Shown: piece by piece, positions 12,121 through 13,611 of the stretch | Layout of the letters: each line of letters opens with the position of its first letter | How positions within the stretch are numbered: position 1 is the stretch's first letter | NCBI GenBank assembly: GCA_039933785.1 | Contig: JBDTNL010000085.1 | Coordinates: 1-13,611 of the forward strand | DNA length: 13,611 bases | Source of the DNA: JBDTNL01 sp039933785 | Lineage (GTDB): Bacteria; Acidobacteriota; Thermoanaerobaculia; Multivoradales; JAGPDF01 | Reading direction: 5' to 3' | Position numbers and translations under genes: made by a program | The notes under the pieces: model-generated | What the model was told of the DNA's origin: nothing | The model's input: the letters and a program-made list of their open reading frames with translations, nothing else | Databases searched by the model: none

Positions 12121-13611
12121 TCAATTCGGTCGGAGAGCCCACAACTCGATGCCGGTAGTCAAACCCTCACCGCGGTAGAACAGACGAGTAGTGGTCGGAA
12201 CGAGTCGAGGAGCCCCTATAGAACCGTCAGGAAGCTTCCCGAGCAACGATGTTCCTCCCTGCGATCCGTCCGATTCCCACAACTCTCGCCCCCGCAGGTC
12301 GCGGATAACTAGGATGAGTCGATCCTGGAAGGCGGCGAGGTCTTCAACGGCTAGCGATTGGCCGGCGAGCCGCCATGGCGCGGTGCCCGCCGGCGTGCCG
12401 TCGGACATCCACAACTCGAAATTGCCAGCCGCTTGCTCGCCCCCGAAGTAGAGCACGCCGTCCAGCGTTGCCGTCGCGGACGGACCTATCAAGCCGTCCC
12501 CGATTTGCACATCGTCCGCGAGTCGAGTGGTACCTTCGGCCGTGCCATCACTTACCCATAACCGGTGAGATGAGCTGGTGCCGCCTTGGACATCCAGGAA
12601 CCAGAAGCTCCTGGACTCGGAAAGGACAGTTCGGCATCCAGCGACGTATTCCCCCGGGGCGAGACCGAGGTCCGAGATCTCCTGCGGCGCGGCGCCCGAG
12701 ATGTCGCTGGTCGCGAAGGCGTTCGCTGCCGACGCGCCCTCCGCGCCGAGGACCCAGAGCAGCTTCTGTCCCAGAGCTGCAACGCAAGCGACCGGGCGGT
12801 TGTCGAGCAACTCCTGCGAGCCGGCGACGCTGCCATCCGTCGCGACGAACCGAGTTGTCCTAGTCGCAGACCCCTGCTTTACGACGAGCTTTCCACCGAT
12901 CACCGGTGCGGTATCGATCCACTCAATGCTGCCGTCTCCGAGTGCGGTTACCTGCTGCGTGCCGGCGACGGAGCCATCAGAGCGAAACAGCTTGTTCTGA
13001 TCGCTGAAGAAGAGAGCGTCACCGACAACGGCAGCGCCATTCGAGGCGGCGCAGACATAGGGAGCGAGTGCGAAGGTGCCCTCAGCGGTGCCGTCGGTTC
13101 GCCACAAGTGGCTGGTTCCGGAGTCGTATCCGGCGAAGAACTCCAGTGTCGAGCCCTCCGCATGGGACGGCGAGAACCCGCCCCGGTCGCAGGGTGACCA
13201 GTTGCCAGAGAAGCTGCTCAAGCGTTCGGTGTTGTCAGCATCTCCGCGACTCGTCCAGAGCTGTTCGCCATGAACCCCGTCGGCGGCGTAGAAGAACACG
13301 CGATCCCCGAGCGCCGCGAACGGAGTCGGGTTGGAGCCGCCCAGAATGGAGGGATCGATGTCCGTGACGAGACGCGTTCCTGCGCGCAGGCCGTTCGACC
13401 GCCACAGCTCGACACCCTCAGGGCCGGAGCCAGGGAATACGAGGCCTCTTGCGGTCCGCACGGCTGAGAACGTGAATTCGCTGTTGTTTCTCGGCAACGC
13501 TGTGAGTCGCACGCTGTGGCTGGGGAGACCGTCGGTCGACCACAGGCTTTGGACTGCACCGGGAGCCTCGCGCGCGTAGAACAGCAGGCGACCGCCGAAC
13601 GTATCCGCCGG
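12121..13611 (-). CDS. ELWxSDGTxxGT-repeat surface protein, N-terminus beyond right edge
   Basis: At least 496 residues of a repeat protein that is still in frame at the right edge, so the start is outside the window (the GTG at 13512 is internal). It consists of about ten imperfect units of roughly 40-60 residues. Each has a hydrophobic strand such as 'LGDRVFFYAADG' or 'LDGVLYFGGE' followed by a signature: LWSTDG, ELWRSNGLRAGT, QLWTSRGDADNT, HLWRTDGTAEGT, KLFRSDGSVAGT, RFVATDGSVAGS, RLWVSDGTAEGT, ELWMSDGTPAGT, ELWESDGSQGGT, and a last ELWALRPN. Families with 'ELWxTDGTxxGT' units are predicted beta-propeller or beta-solenoid-like extracellular proteins. The function is unknown; adhesion or a structural role is a guess. 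The central units (VATDGSVAGS, FATSDISGAAP) are the most degenerate. Confidence 0.85.
   Translation of the reverse strand, partial: PADTFGGRLLFYAREAPGAVQSLWSTDGLPSHSVRLTALPRNNSEFTFSAVRTARGLVFPGSGPEGVELWRSNGLRAGTRLVTDIDPSILGGSNPTPFAALGDRVFFYAADGVHGEQLWTSRGDADNTERLSSFSGNWSPCDRGGFSPSHAEGSTLEFFAGYDSGTSHLWRTDGTAEGTFALAPYVCAASNGAAVVGDALFFSDQNKLFRSDGSVAGTQQVTALGDGSIEWIDTAPVIGGKLVVKQGSATRTTRFVATDGSVAGSQELLDNRPVACVAALGQKLLWVLGAEGASAANAFATSDISGAAPQEISDLGLAPGEYVAGCRTVLSESRSFWFLDVQGGTSSSHRLWVSDGTAEGTTRLADDVQIGDGLIGPSATATLDGVLYFGGEQAAGNFELWMSDGTPAGTAPWRLAGQSLAVEDLAAFQDRLILVIRDLRGRELWESDGSQGGTSLLGKLPDGSIGAPRLVPTTTRLFYRGEGLTTGIELWALRPN

Noticed and set aside
12578..13197. Plus-strand frames opposite the ELW-repeat gene
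   Set aside because: The minus strand carries a clear repeat signature throughout; the plus-strand frames are low-complexity Arg/Pro/Ala shadows.

Overview
The window is GC-rich bacterial DNA with short spacers, many secreted or membrane proteins, and no ribosomal, tRNA, phage or CRISPR sequence. Three things point weakly to an Acidobacteriota-type genome: an Oar-like TonB-dependent receptor with an N-terminal carboxypeptidase-regulatory domain, an 'ELWxSDGTxxGT' repeat protein, and a C-terminal scrap of a MacB/ADOP-type ABC permease. This placement is an inference; a proteobacterium with similar accessory genes is not excluded.

Left part (1-4124): the tail of an unidentified protein; a secreted two-lobed retropepsin-like aspartyl protease; a small unknown protein on the minus strand; a minus-strand pair made of a membrane-anchored alpha/beta hydrolase and an unknown 169-aa protein; and a plus-strand integral membrane protein. 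Three copies of an approximately 95-bp inverted-repeat element (two full, one right half) lie here.

Middle part (4109-7808): a RelE/ParE-type toxin-antitoxin pair with overlapping genes; an ArsR-family repressor with a clear operator palindrome over its promoter and start codon; an SRPBCC/AHSA1 protein translationally coupled to that repressor; then a secreted DUF4440/SnoaL-like protein, a zinc-ribbon membrane protein and a DUF1801 protein. Several of these are convergent, and one pair shares stop codons.

Right part (7809-13611): an exported intradiol-dioxygenase-like protein with all four iron ligands visible overlaps by 4 bp a 931-aa TonB-dependent receptor, so the two form an operon. A small membrane protein follows, then a second repeat cluster (one degenerate full copy and one right half) around a truncated DUF4440 remnant. 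Last comes the 3' part of a long ELW-repeat surface protein that runs off the right edge.

The feature that catalogued genes do not explain is the dispersed repeat family. It has AGGTGCCAG...CTGGCACCT ends, lies just after stop codons, is accompanied at two sites by a 13-15 bp tandem duplication of its right flank, and abuts broken gene ends at two sites. It looks like a non-autonomous MITE or REP-type mobile element that has taken part in deletions.
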